From positions 1 to 49,384 of the forward strand of contig SOHZ01000288.1 in assembly GCA_004377365.1 (NCBI GenBank): a stretch of 49,384 bases of DNA. Reading direction: 5' to 3'. This stretch comes from Anaerolineales bacterium. Lineage in GTDB: Bacteria; Chloroflexota; Anaerolineae; E26-bin7. The notes under the pieces were generated by a model that saw only the letters and a program-made list of their open reading frames with translations, ran no database searches and had not been told where the DNA came from. Positions 19,483 to 26,583 of this stretch are shown in pieces. Numbering within the stretch: the stretch's first letter is position 1; each line of letters begins with the position of its first letter. Made by a program: the position numbers and the translations under genes.

Positions 19483-21923
19483 GGGCTCACCACGCGCACC
19501 TTGCTCAAGAGGACCCGGTTGTCACGCAAGCGTCCTCCCTCGTCCAGAACCCCCAATCGTCCTCCCGTAGCGGCCAGGTAGAGCCCTACCTCGATATCGT
19601 AGACGTCGGGCGGTGTGTCAGGTTTGGTGACCAGATCGTAATGGTCCTCAACCATCTGGCCCACCTGCCAGGACGAGGTTGGCGCAACGCCTCCTTGCGG
19701 CTGGCTGTCCACCTGCGCCCAAAGGCGATCCTCCTCACCCAGCACGTGGGTAAAGACGGTGTAGTCTTCTTCCATCTCGCCCAAAGCCCGCCAGTATAAA
19801 GTGAGGTGGATGGTCTCTCCCTGCCGCGCGGTGCGCTTGTCCAGGTTATAGCCTACGAGGGCGACCCGGCCCTCGAAATCGAAATCCACCGGGTTGGGTA
19901 CCGGGCTATCCTCACGAGGCAGGACGGCTACCTGGTGAAAGCGCACGTTGTCGCCCAGGGATTGACGATCCGGCCCCGTGGCCACCAACCGCTCCCCGCT
20001 GGCGAAATCGTAGAGCCCCACCTCGAAGCGGCCCGTGCAAGGTGCGAAAACCGTGGGAGACAATGTCAAGACGTAACGGTCAGCGAAGGCGTCGCCCACT
20101 CGCCACAGGCGGGTCGGGTAGGTCCCCAGACCTGGATAGGTGTCCCGCTGCGCGATGACCAGGTCGTTCTCATCCAACAGGTGCACAAAGACAGTGTAAT
20201 CCCTGTCTATCTCGGCCAACGACTGCCAATAGAGGGTGACCTCCACGCTCTCTCCTGGCTTGATCTCTTCGTTGCCAGCCTCGTAGCCCAGCAGCCTGGC
20301 TTTACCTTCGAAAGTGACATCAAGACGGTCAGGTATCCCTTCGAGTTCGGCCTCTGAGAGCAGGACTGGCTTGGCGTAGGCTGGCGCAATGTAGCGGAAA
20401 GGGGCGATGGCGGCCAGAACAAGCATCAGACCGCCGACGATGCCCAGCAGCCACTTCTCATAACGACGCGGCACCCATTGGCTCCACCCCAGGGCCAGCA
20501 GGACAGAGATGGCCGAGATGGCCGGGAACATGAGCCGGCCCTGGGAGGCTTTGGTGATCGTGGTCCAGCGGATCAGGGCCAGGAAAAGGATGATGGGCCA
20601 GGTCAGGAGGGTGAGGAGGGAGTAACGGGTAGTAAGTGATGAGTCGTCCCTCGAAACCTGAAACGTGAAACGTGTCACCAATGCACGCCCCAGGTCGATC
20701 ATCAGGCCGACAAGGCCTAGGATGGCTAAAGCGTTGAGCACCCAGTATGCTGCTGGCTCCATGGCCACGTTGACCCCGCCGAAGAGCCCCCAGAAAGTCT
20801 TGACGAACCCTTCCCATTCGCCCAGCAGTTGTCGCAGAGTCGGTTGGGGGAGACGGGGTCCGACGATGGCCACGAAGGTGTTCAGGCCCAGTGGGTCGCG
20901 GTAGAGTAACCAGTTCCTCATGTACCACCAACCGGCTATGGCGGAGGAAATAGCCAGGACCGTGACAAAGCTTCCAAAAAACCAAGCAATGCGACGGGAC
21001 ACCGACTCAGCCCGTATTCTCCAGGCTGAGAAGGCCAAGCCCAGGGCTGTCAGAGGAATCAGGCCCAGGGCGCTGGCTTTGGATAAGGCCCCCAGCCCGA
21101 TGACCAGGCCCAACAATGCACAATGACCAAATCCCAAATCCCAAATCCTAAATCCCAATTGGTCATTGGGCATTGGCTCCGAAGGTCTGCTGCGGCGGCT
21201 ATGGAAAGCCGCCCTACTGCGCACCAGACGGATCAGGAGAAGCAAAGTGAGCGAACAAAAGAGAATCGTCAGGTTATCGTTGTTGACAGAGCCGCTGATG
21301 AAAGGGAACATGGGCACAAAGGCGTTGAAAGCGGCCGCGCCAGCGGCCAGCGTTTTCTGTTCCGGAAAAACCTCTAAAGCGATCAGGTAGGTGCAGAGCA
21401 CGGTGCCTGCTCCCATCAGCACCGAAAGGAAGCGCACGATGTGCACCGCCAGGGCCGTGCCCCGATAGGGAAAGCTCTCTCGCTCCGAGTGGACGACCAT
21501 GTTGAGGTTGCCGTCGGCCGTTTCGACGCCGATGTCGGCGTGGGGGTTGAGCCACCGCACCTCCGTCAAGTTGGAGGTGTCAATCCAAAAGGTGGCCAGA
21601 GCCCCCAGGGCGTAGTAGAGGGGGGGCTGGCTGCCCTCCTGCCGCCACGGCTGCTCGATGCGAGGGTCCTGGACTGGCAGTCCTCCGCCGTCGGCCAAGT
21701 GTTGGACGAAAGGATAGTGCCACAGCTCGTCAGACGCCTCAAAGAGGGGCGTGACCACGCTGTAGACCGTGCCCAGAATGATGAAGCTGATCAGGATAAG
21801 AGTGATGGCTCGATGCTGCTGCACGATCTCAACCAGCGATGATAGCTTGTCATGAGCGCAGTCGAATGGCTTGTCATGAGCATGGTCGAATGGCATGGTA
21901 AACCTCAAGGGTCTTCTCCGCAA
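19479..21923 (-). CDS. DUF2142-like membrane protein with two C-terminal repeat domains
   Basis: 814 aa; 'YSVVTPLFEASDELWHYPFVQHLADGGGLPVQDP...GSQPPLYYALGALATFWIDTS'. N-terminus overlaps the upstream GT4 stop and contains a tandem 24-bp repeat; real start may be MPFDHAHDK. Confidence 0.78.
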   Translation of the reverse strand: MRRRPLRFTMPFDHAHDKPFDCAHDKLSSLVEIVQQHRAITLILISFIILGTVYSVVTPLFEASDELWHYPFVQHLADGGGLPVQDPRIEQPWRQEGSQPPLYYALGALATFWIDTSNLTEVRWLNPHADIGVETADGNLNMVVHSERESFPYRGTALAVHIVRFLSVLMGAGTVLCTYLIALEVFPEQKTLAAGAAAFNAFVPMFPFISGSVNNDNLTILFCSLTLLLLIRLVRSRAAFHSRRSRPSEPMPNDQLGFRIWDLGFGHCALLGLVIGLGALSKASALGLIPLTALGLAFSAWRIRAESVSRRIAWFFGSFVTVLAISSAIAGWWYMRNWLLYRDPLGLNTFVAIVGPRLPQPTLRQLLGEWEGFVKTFWGLFGGVNVAMEPAAYWVLNALAILGLVGLMIDLGRALVTRFTFQVSRDDSSLTTRYSLLTLLTWPIILFLALIRWTTITKASQGRLMFPAISAISVLLALGWSQWVPRRYEKWLLGIVGGLMLVLAAIAPFRYIAPAYAKPVLLSEAELEGIPDRLDVTFEGKARLLGYEAGNEEIKPGESVEVTLYWQSLAEIDRDYTVFVHLLDENDLVIAQRDTYPGLGTYPTRLWRVGDAFADRYVLTLSPTVFAPCTGRFEVGLYDFASGERLVATGPDRQSLGDNVRFHQVAVLPREDSPVPNPVDFDFEGRVALVGYNLDKRTARQGETIHLTLYWRALGEMEEDYTVFTHVLGEEDRLWAQVDSQPQGGVAPTSSWQVGQMVEDHYDLVTKPDTPPDVYDIEVGLYLAATGGRLGVLDEGGRLRDNRVLLSKVRVVSP
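21846..21893. repeat. Tandem duplication of a 24-bp unit (cttgtcatgagcgcagtcgaatgg) x2
   Basis: cttgtcatgagcgcagtcgaatgg (21846-21869) followed immediately by cttgtcatgagcatggtcgaatgg (21870-21893). Encodes PFDHAHDK-PFDCAHDK in the overlapping ORF. Confidence 0.9.
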
Positions 21924-23070
21924 TGCTATCCCATCCGAAGGCTTTGGATAGCTCTTTCGCTCCTTGTCCTAGCTTCTGTCGCAGCTCAGGAGTATCGGCC
22001 AGACGAGCGATGGCCTCCGCCAGGGCCTCTGCGTCGTCCGGCGGCACCAGCAGCACATTCTCCCCGTCTCGCAAACGAGGCAGGTGGGCAGCGGATTCCA
22101 AATCCGCCGCGAGCGGGCCTGCCGAGGTGGTGACGATGGGCAGGCCGTGGATCAGGGCGGCCATAAAGCTCCCCCGCCGGAAGGAGGCCCCATCGCGGTA
22201 GGGCAGCACACAGATGTCCGAGGCCAGCAGGTTGGCCGACACCTCCTCCTGGGAGGTATAGCCCGTCCACATCACCCGTTCCGACAGGCCCAGTTCGTCA
22301 ATCAGGGCCTCGACCCGCTGGGCGTAGGCCACGTTGGTGGGGTCGCTGGAGCCCCATCTGCCGCCAACCATCAGCAGGCGAGCGCGGTAGCCTTTTTTCA
22401 TCACCTTGTCCAGAGCCCGCATCAAGGTCTCGCCGCCTTTGCTCTCATTGAGAAAGCCAAAGTAGGAGAGCAGAATGTCCTCCGGTCCCATACCCCAACG
22501 GGCGCGCCAGGCGTCGCGATCATACTTGGCGGGCGGTGCTGGCTCGATGTTGCTGCCGATGGGGATAAGGTAAGGGGCAGGAGATAGTGGATAAGGGGCC
22601 AGGGTTTCCAGATCCTCCTCGTTGGTGACGATGACGGCGTCGCTCCAGCGGGCCAGGGCCAGGACGACCCACCAGCGGATGCGACCCGCTTTGGGGAACA
22701 GGTAAGGCACTTTCAGGTCGTGGAAAGTGACCACGACCCTGGGGCGCTGTTTCCGTGCTCGCAACCGCAGCGGCAGAAAGTTGATGGCCGGGTGCATCCC
22801 GTAGGCGGCAGCCTGGTACTGGATGTTGAGGACATCGGCTTCCAGTTCCTCCGCTATGCGCATGATGGTCCGCCAACTGTTCCATCCCCAACGCTCCAGG
22901 CGTGGCTCGACCCGCAGCCCGTCTTCGTTGCGGTGTGGCCCGGCTGCCGTTGAGGTCAGCACCGTCACTGCTGCCCCCAGATAGCGCAAGGCCCACCCCA
23001 CCTCGTAAGTGAAATCGCCGACGCCTCCCTGCATCGGCCTGAATTCGCCGCTGATCAAACAGACTTTCAT
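21874..23070 (-). CDS. GT4 family glycosyltransferase
   Basis: 'MKVCLISGEFRPMQGGVGDFTYEVGWALRYLGAAVTVLTS...LLMVGGRWGSSDPTNVAYAQRVEALIDELGLSERVMWTGYTSQEEVSANLLASDICVLPYRDGASFRRGSFMAALIHGLPIVTT'. Confidence 0.9.
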   Translation of the reverse strand: MKVCLISGEFRPMQGGVGDFTYEVGWALRYLGAAVTVLTSTAAGPHRNEDGLRVEPRLERWGWNSWRTIMRIAEELEADVLNIQYQAAAYGMHPAINFLPLRLRARKQRPRVVVTFHDLKVPYLFPKAGRIRWWVVLALARWSDAVIVTNEEDLETLAPYPLSPAPYLIPIGSNIEPAPPAKYDRDAWRARWGMGPEDILLSYFGFLNESKGGETLMRALDKVMKKGYRARLLMVGGRWGSSDPTNVAYAQRVEALIDELGLSERVMWTGYTSQEEVSANLLASDICVLPYRDGASFRRGSFMAALIHGLPIVTTSAGPLAADLESAAHLPRLRDGENVLLVPPDDAEALAEAIARLADTPELRQKLGQGAKELSKAFGWDSIAEKTLEVYHAIRPCS

Positions 23071-23213
23071 CTCTCCCACCACTTGGAATCCTTCCGCAAA
23101 ACGAAAGGCTGGCGGCGTGCACTCCCTACAAGCCGACCTCGTTTGGTCGCTCGACGCCTTCCGCGAGACCAGACGGTGCTGTCAGCCAGAGCCGTGTATT
23201 TGCAGACCCCGTT

Positions 23214-23570
23214 CTACTCAAGTTCACGCGGTTCTAGTAGAAGCCCGATCCCATCAAGAATCTCGTGCACTCGCCTACTCGAGAGTGTCCCGATCTTTTC
23301 GCCCAATTGGCTCTTATCCACCGTGAAAATCTGAGATACGTTGACGACACTCTGTTTCGGCAGATTGGCCTCTTTTGGTTCAAGGAGGACATTTCCTGGA
23401 GCAGCGGCACGTTTGAGGTTGGAGGTTAGCGCGCAAACGACGACCGTGTTGATACGACTGCGGTTGAACACGTTGTTCTGGACGACCACGTGGGGATGTC
23501 GGTATCCGGGTTCCGAGCCCGAGGGTTCGTCCAGGTCAATCCAGAAGATGTCGCCCTGGTTGATCACCAT
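23214..23570 (-). CDS. MazF/PemK-like endoribonuclease toxin
   Basis: 118 aa; 'MVINQGDIFWIDLDEPSGSEPGYRHPHVVVQNNVFNRSRINTVVVCALTSNLKRAAAPGNVLL' is a canonical PemK/MazF N-terminus. Confidence 0.93.
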   Translation of the reverse strand: MVINQGDIFWIDLDEPSGSEPGYRHPHVVVQNNVFNRSRINTVVVCALTSNLKRAAAPGNVLLEPKEANLPKQSVVNVSQIFTVDKSQLGEKIGTLSSRRVHEILDGIGLLLEPRELE

Positions 23571-23818
23571 TCGCCTTCTACAATCTGCCGATGCTGGCGA
23601 CGCATCCTACGCCGCAGAACTTGCTCCGATGGATCGGGAGCATCGTCGTAAGCGGCGTTGATCCGTTCCAAAAGTTGCTGGCTTTGATGGCGCTGGAAAA
23701 ATTCTTCCAGGGCCAGCACGAATAGGCGGCTGCGTGAGATTTTCATTTCGCTAGCCAGGGTTTCGACTTGCTCAAAGAGGTCTTCTCGAAGAGAGATCGC
23801 TGTTTTGATATGGGCCAT
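23564..23818 (-). CDS. Ribbon-helix-helix (MazE/CopG-like) antitoxin
   Basis: 84 aa directly upstream of mazF and overlapping it by 7 nt; 'HIKTAISLREDLFEQVETLASEMKISRSRLFVLALEEFFQRH'. Confidence 0.85.
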   Translation of the reverse strand: MAHIKTAISLREDLFEQVETLASEMKISRSRLFVLALEEFFQRHQSQQLLERINAAYDDAPDPSEQVLRRRMRRQHRQIVEGEW

Positions 23819-23845
23819 TTGTTATACCATCCTTTCTACCGACAG

Positions 23846-23874
23846 TATAACCAATTTGCACGCCAATGTCAAGG
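23846..23874 (-). promoter_or_regulatory. sigma70-type promoter for the MazEF-like pair: TTGACA - 17 nt - TATACT
   Basis: Reverse strand: TTGACA (23874-23869), 17 nt, TATACT (23851-23846), upstream of the start at 23818. Confidence 0.78.
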
Positions 23875-23888
23875 CCGCAACATAAGAG

Positions 23889-24393
23889 TCACTCACTGGC
23901 TACAACCACTACCCCGACGAGTCCAGCACCAGAGTGGACGGACAGACCCGGCGTGAGCTCGGCCGTGAGCACGTCGTCAGGGCATGGCAGGCTGGCGCGC
24001 ACCTGCTCCTCTTGAACGCGGAATTTCGGAACTCGCGGAACACGCGGAAACCATCCGCGCTCTCCGTCCCTCCGCGCTTCCGCGACCCTCATGGCCAGGT
24101 ATTTGAGCGTGGACAGGGCAGCGTAAAGGTACGTGCGCTCGCCCACTGCAACGGCGTGGGCGACGATCTCGTCCCTGGACGCGCCTGTCTGGGCGGCCTC
24201 TGCCGCGGCCAGCACCATGAACCCCTGGCTCATGGAGAGGCTGCGCGAGTCCACCACCGTAAGGTCTCCTGCCCAAAGTGGACGGCGATGGGCACCTGCC
24301 GCCTGTGCCGCAACAGTGGCGGATGCCGTAGCGAGCGGCAACCTCGGCCGGCAGGCTGGAATCGGTGTCGGTGATAATGGCAATGGATGACAT
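23889..24393 (-). pseudogene. degV-like (fatty-acid binding DegV family) pseudogene with internal deletions and two different short-repeat insertions
   Basis: Starts 'MSSIAIITDTDSSLPAEVAARYGIR', frameshifts, resumes 'QVPIAVHFGQETLR', then 'VVDSRSLSMSQGFMVLAAAEAAQTGASRDEIVAHAVAVGERTYLYAALSTLKYLAM', a repeat-derived segment 'RDGERGWFPRVPRVPKFRVQEEQ', and finally a DegV-like C-terminus 'ELTPGLSVHSGAGLVGVVVV'. Confidence 0.8.
24008..24093. repeat. CGGAATT-type dispersed repeat, copy 1 (inside degV remnant)
   Basis: ttgaacgcggaatttcggaactcgcggaacacgcggaaaccatccgcgctctccgtccctccgcgcttccgcgaccctcatgg; similar sequence at 24397, 25281 and 26387. Confidence 0.85.
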
Positions 24394-24396
24394 AGC

Positions 24397-24462
24397 TCCT
24401 CCCTTTGAACGCGGAATTTCGGAGGGCGCGGAATATGCGGAAATCCCTTCCGCGCCCTTCGC
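24397..24462. repeat. CGGAATT-type dispersed repeat, copy 2
   Basis: tcctccctttgaacgcggaatttcggagggcgcggaatatgcggaaatcccttccgcgcccttc. Confidence 0.8.
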
Positions 24463-24557
24463 TCTACTCAGTTGCAATCGTTCAACTCGGCCTCTCACAG
24501 CAGCGACTTTCGCCAGTCCCTGTGAGGTCATTGGCTTGCTTTGGAATGGTTGTGGCT

Positions 24558-24779
24558 TCAGGCTTCAGCACGGGCAAGCTGTGCCAGGCGCTCTGGGCCA
24601 ATGGTTGCACGTAGAAAGCGTGAAGCGTTCAGGATCTCCACGCCGAGCAGTTGCCCTTCCTCGTCTAGCTCTACATTGACCCCTTCGGCCACCTCCACAA
24701 ATCTCTCTTCCTCTCCGTCCCGCACCAGAAAATAGAGTATATCGCTTTGTGGGTCGTAGTGAACTGCTGGTCTATTCAT
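24558..24779 (-). CDS. DUF2283-like small protein
   Basis: 73 aa; 'VHYDPQSDILYFLVRDGEEERFVEVAEGVNVELDEEGQLLGVEILNASRFL' is the classic DUF2283 pattern. Confidence 0.88.
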   Translation of the reverse strand: MNRPAVHYDPQSDILYFLVRDGEEERFVEVAEGVNVELDEEGQLLGVEILNASRFLRATIGPERLAQLARAEA

Positions 24780-25077
24780 GGGTCCACCTCCCTGCGAGCA
24801 CTCGCTCGCTGATCTGACGGCTTTCGATAGGATGGATAGTCACAATCTCCACACGGTCAGGAAACTCGTCGTAGGCGATCATCATCTTTCTGCGGCGACG
24901 ATGGTAGATCACAGACATTACAGCGACATGACGAAAAGTGGCGTGATTGTAATAGCGTTCCTGTGCCTCGCGGTAAATGCGTTCGGGCATCCTCTCAGGA
25001 ATCCGTCTCGCTCGCAAACGAAGTTTGAGATGGTCAGTGTAGACGACGCGCACACCTCTCCTCCAGCATGTCTGCAT
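24772..25077 (-). CDS. DUF4258-like/toxin-like small protein partnered with the DUF2283 protein
   Basis: 'YTDHLKLRLRARRIPERMPERIYREAQERYYNHATFRHVAVMSVIYHRRRRKMMIAYDEFPDRVEIVTIHPI', followed by overlap with the DUF2283 ORF. Confidence 0.6.
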   Translation of the reverse strand: MQTCWRRGVRVVYTDHLKLRLRARRIPERMPERIYREAQERYYNHATFRHVAVMSVIYHRRRRKMMIAYDEFPDRVEIVTIHPIESRQISERVLAGRWTHE

Positions 25078-25273
25078 GTCTGGCGTGTGCCAGCGAAGCC
25101 TGCATCAGGTCATGCAAGTCTTCCTCGCTCCAGGCATCGCTCACGTCCACGGCTGTGCGTTGGCCGTAGCGCTCTTGCAAAAAGGTGATAAAGTCATACA
25201 CCTCGGCCACCTTTTCGGGGGGCAGGGTAAACAATGCCTGCAGGATTTCTCTGGCTTGTGTGCGCGTCATCAT
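25034..25273 (-). CDS. DUF2281-like antitoxin-type small protein
   Basis: 'MMTRTQAREILQALFTLPPEKVAEVYDFITFLQERYGQRTAVDVSDAWSEEDLHDLMQASLAHAR'. RBS AGGAGGAAC upstream; the longer frame to 25360 is repeat-derived. Confidence 0.65.
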   Translation of the reverse strand: MMTRTQAREILQALFTLPPEKVAEVYDFITFLQERYGQRTAVDVSDAWSEEDLHDLMQASLAHARHADMLEERCARRLH

Positions 25274-25280
25274 CGGCGTT

Positions 25281-25354
25281 CCTCCTTTTGAACGCGGAAG
25301 CTCGGAACTCGCGGAATACGCGGAAACCATCCGCGCCCTCGCCCCTCCATGCTT
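25281..25354. repeat. CGGAATT-type dispersed repeat, copy 3
   Basis: cctccttttgaacgcggaagctcggaactcgcggaatacgcggaaaccatccgcgccctcgcccctccatgc. Confidence 0.83.
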
Positions 25355-25375
25355 TGGCATCTTTTGCTTTCACCA

Positions 25376-26362
25376 TCAGAGAATCCGCATATCAGCGAGG
25401 TCTCCACAAGCCTCAGGGATTGGCCCGTGCAAAATTACGTCGGTTGCATCAACCCATCTTCCGAGACGCTCAGCAATCGGCTCAGGGTGGGGAGCGAAAA
25501 CGTGCACCAATGGCCGATTTACTCCTGATTTCTTGAGCAGGCGGCCAATCTCAACATCATAGTCTGGAATGCTATAGCCAACAATCAACCATGTTGTTGC
25601 CGCTTTGAGTTTTTCCAATGCTAACTCCCAGATAGGCTTCAGCCATTCGGGAGTCTCTTTCCCTTGAATCGGTGGGATCATAGCGGCATCACCTCGGAAA
25701 GCTGGACGGCAGTCACCATATTTCACCAGAGAGGTTTTCTCAACCGCCCAAGAAATTGAACCGTGAAGTTTCAGCAATGCAACCGAGCCCGAGATTTCGG
25801 GATTTCGTCGGTATTCTGAACGGGGGTGGCCAGTAACACCGGCAAGCAATTCCTTACCAGAGCCGTAATGAAATCCAGGTCTGAGCCGCCGAGGGGTGGG
25901 TCTAGGCCTGAGACCTCGTTCAACCCAAATATCCCAGTTCGTCGTTACGACAGTAAGAGGGTATTCTAGCCCAAGCCTTTGGAAGAGTGCATCCCACCAC
26001 AGTTCGTGTGGGAAGGGTATCTGGGCTTCAAAGATGTTATCACTCGAACGGCTAGATTTGGAGTCATGCTTGTACCACCGTGCGAAATCTTGAGCCAACC
26101 GCATTGCCAGAAATTGCACTATGTCTTGCCAAAGCTTCAAACCGCTGAACTCATTACGATGACGGTACACCTCCGTGACAAATGCCTCGGGGCCGCCATC
26201 ATGTTCTCGGCTCCAGCGGTCCCAGGCAACAAGCACACGCTCAATCAAGCGATTTCGCCATTGAGCCCCGCCGAAGGGCTCGATGTCAAACAGTTCTGCC
26301 GCGAGAGGCGATCCTGCGGTCTTCGAAAAACCAGCACCAAGAATCAAGGCCATGCTTGACAT
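25376..26362 (-). CDS. SIR2-like domain protein
   Basis: 'MSSMALILGAGFSKTAGSPLAAELF' (GAGxS-type NAD loop), 'TVVTTNWDIWVERGL', 'ALLKLHGSISW', 'TTWLIVGYSIPDYDVEIGRLL'. RBS GGAGAGG before ATG at 26362. Confidence 0.85.
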   Translation of the reverse strand: MSSMALILGAGFSKTAGSPLAAELFDIEPFGGAQWRNRLIERVLVAWDRWSREHDGGPEAFVTEVYRHRNEFSGLKLWQDIVQFLAMRLAQDFARWYKHDSKSSRSSDNIFEAQIPFPHELWWDALFQRLGLEYPLTVVTTNWDIWVERGLRPRPTPRRLRPGFHYGSGKELLAGVTGHPRSEYRRNPEISGSVALLKLHGSISWAVEKTSLVKYGDCRPAFRGDAAMIPPIQGKETPEWLKPIWELALEKLKAATTWLIVGYSIPDYDVEIGRLLKKSGVNRPLVHVFAPHPEPIAERLGRWVDATDVILHGPIPEACGDLADMRIL

Positions 26363-26386
26363 ACGAGATTCCTCTCCCAATCTACC

Positions 26387-26470
26387 CGCGCCTTCCGCCT
26401 CTCCGTGCTTCCGCGACCCTCATGGACGGAATCTCGGAACTCGCGGAACTCGCGGAAACCCCTCCCCCCC
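26387..26470. repeat. CGGAATT-type dispersed repeat, copy 4 (permuted order relative to copy 1)
   Basis: cgcgccttccgcctctccgtgcttccgcgaccctcatggacggaatctcggaactcgcggaactcgcggaaacccctccc; the 'ccttcc...ccctcatgg' block precedes rather than follows the 'cggaatctcgg' block. Confidence 0.75.
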
Positions 26471-26569
26471 GGCCTCATGGACGTCCAGCAAGTGATCATA
26501 ATCAGGATTGGCCTTGGCCAACTCCCGCTCCCGATGAGCGATGCGCAAAGCGGCTTCCTTATCGGACAA
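26420..26569 (-). pseudogene. Small ORF remnant downstream of the NLR-like gene, 3' end replaced by the dispersed repeat
   Basis: TTG start after GGGGCGAGG; translation MSDKEAALRIAHRERELAKANPDYDHLLDVHEAGGEGFPRVPRVPRFRP*. The tail FPRVPRVPRFR is encoded by the repeat, as in the degV remnant. Confidence 0.55.
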
Positions 26570-26583
26570 CGATTACCTCGCCC

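Noticed and set aside
23977-24531. 184-aa ORF as an intact gene
   Set aside because: Only the DegV-like N-terminal stretch is real protein; the upstream part is repeat-derived and the rest is out of frame. Treated as part of the degV pseudogene.
24000-26470. CGGAATT repeats as a CRISPR array
   Set aside because: Irregular spacing with genes between copies, and no cas genes.
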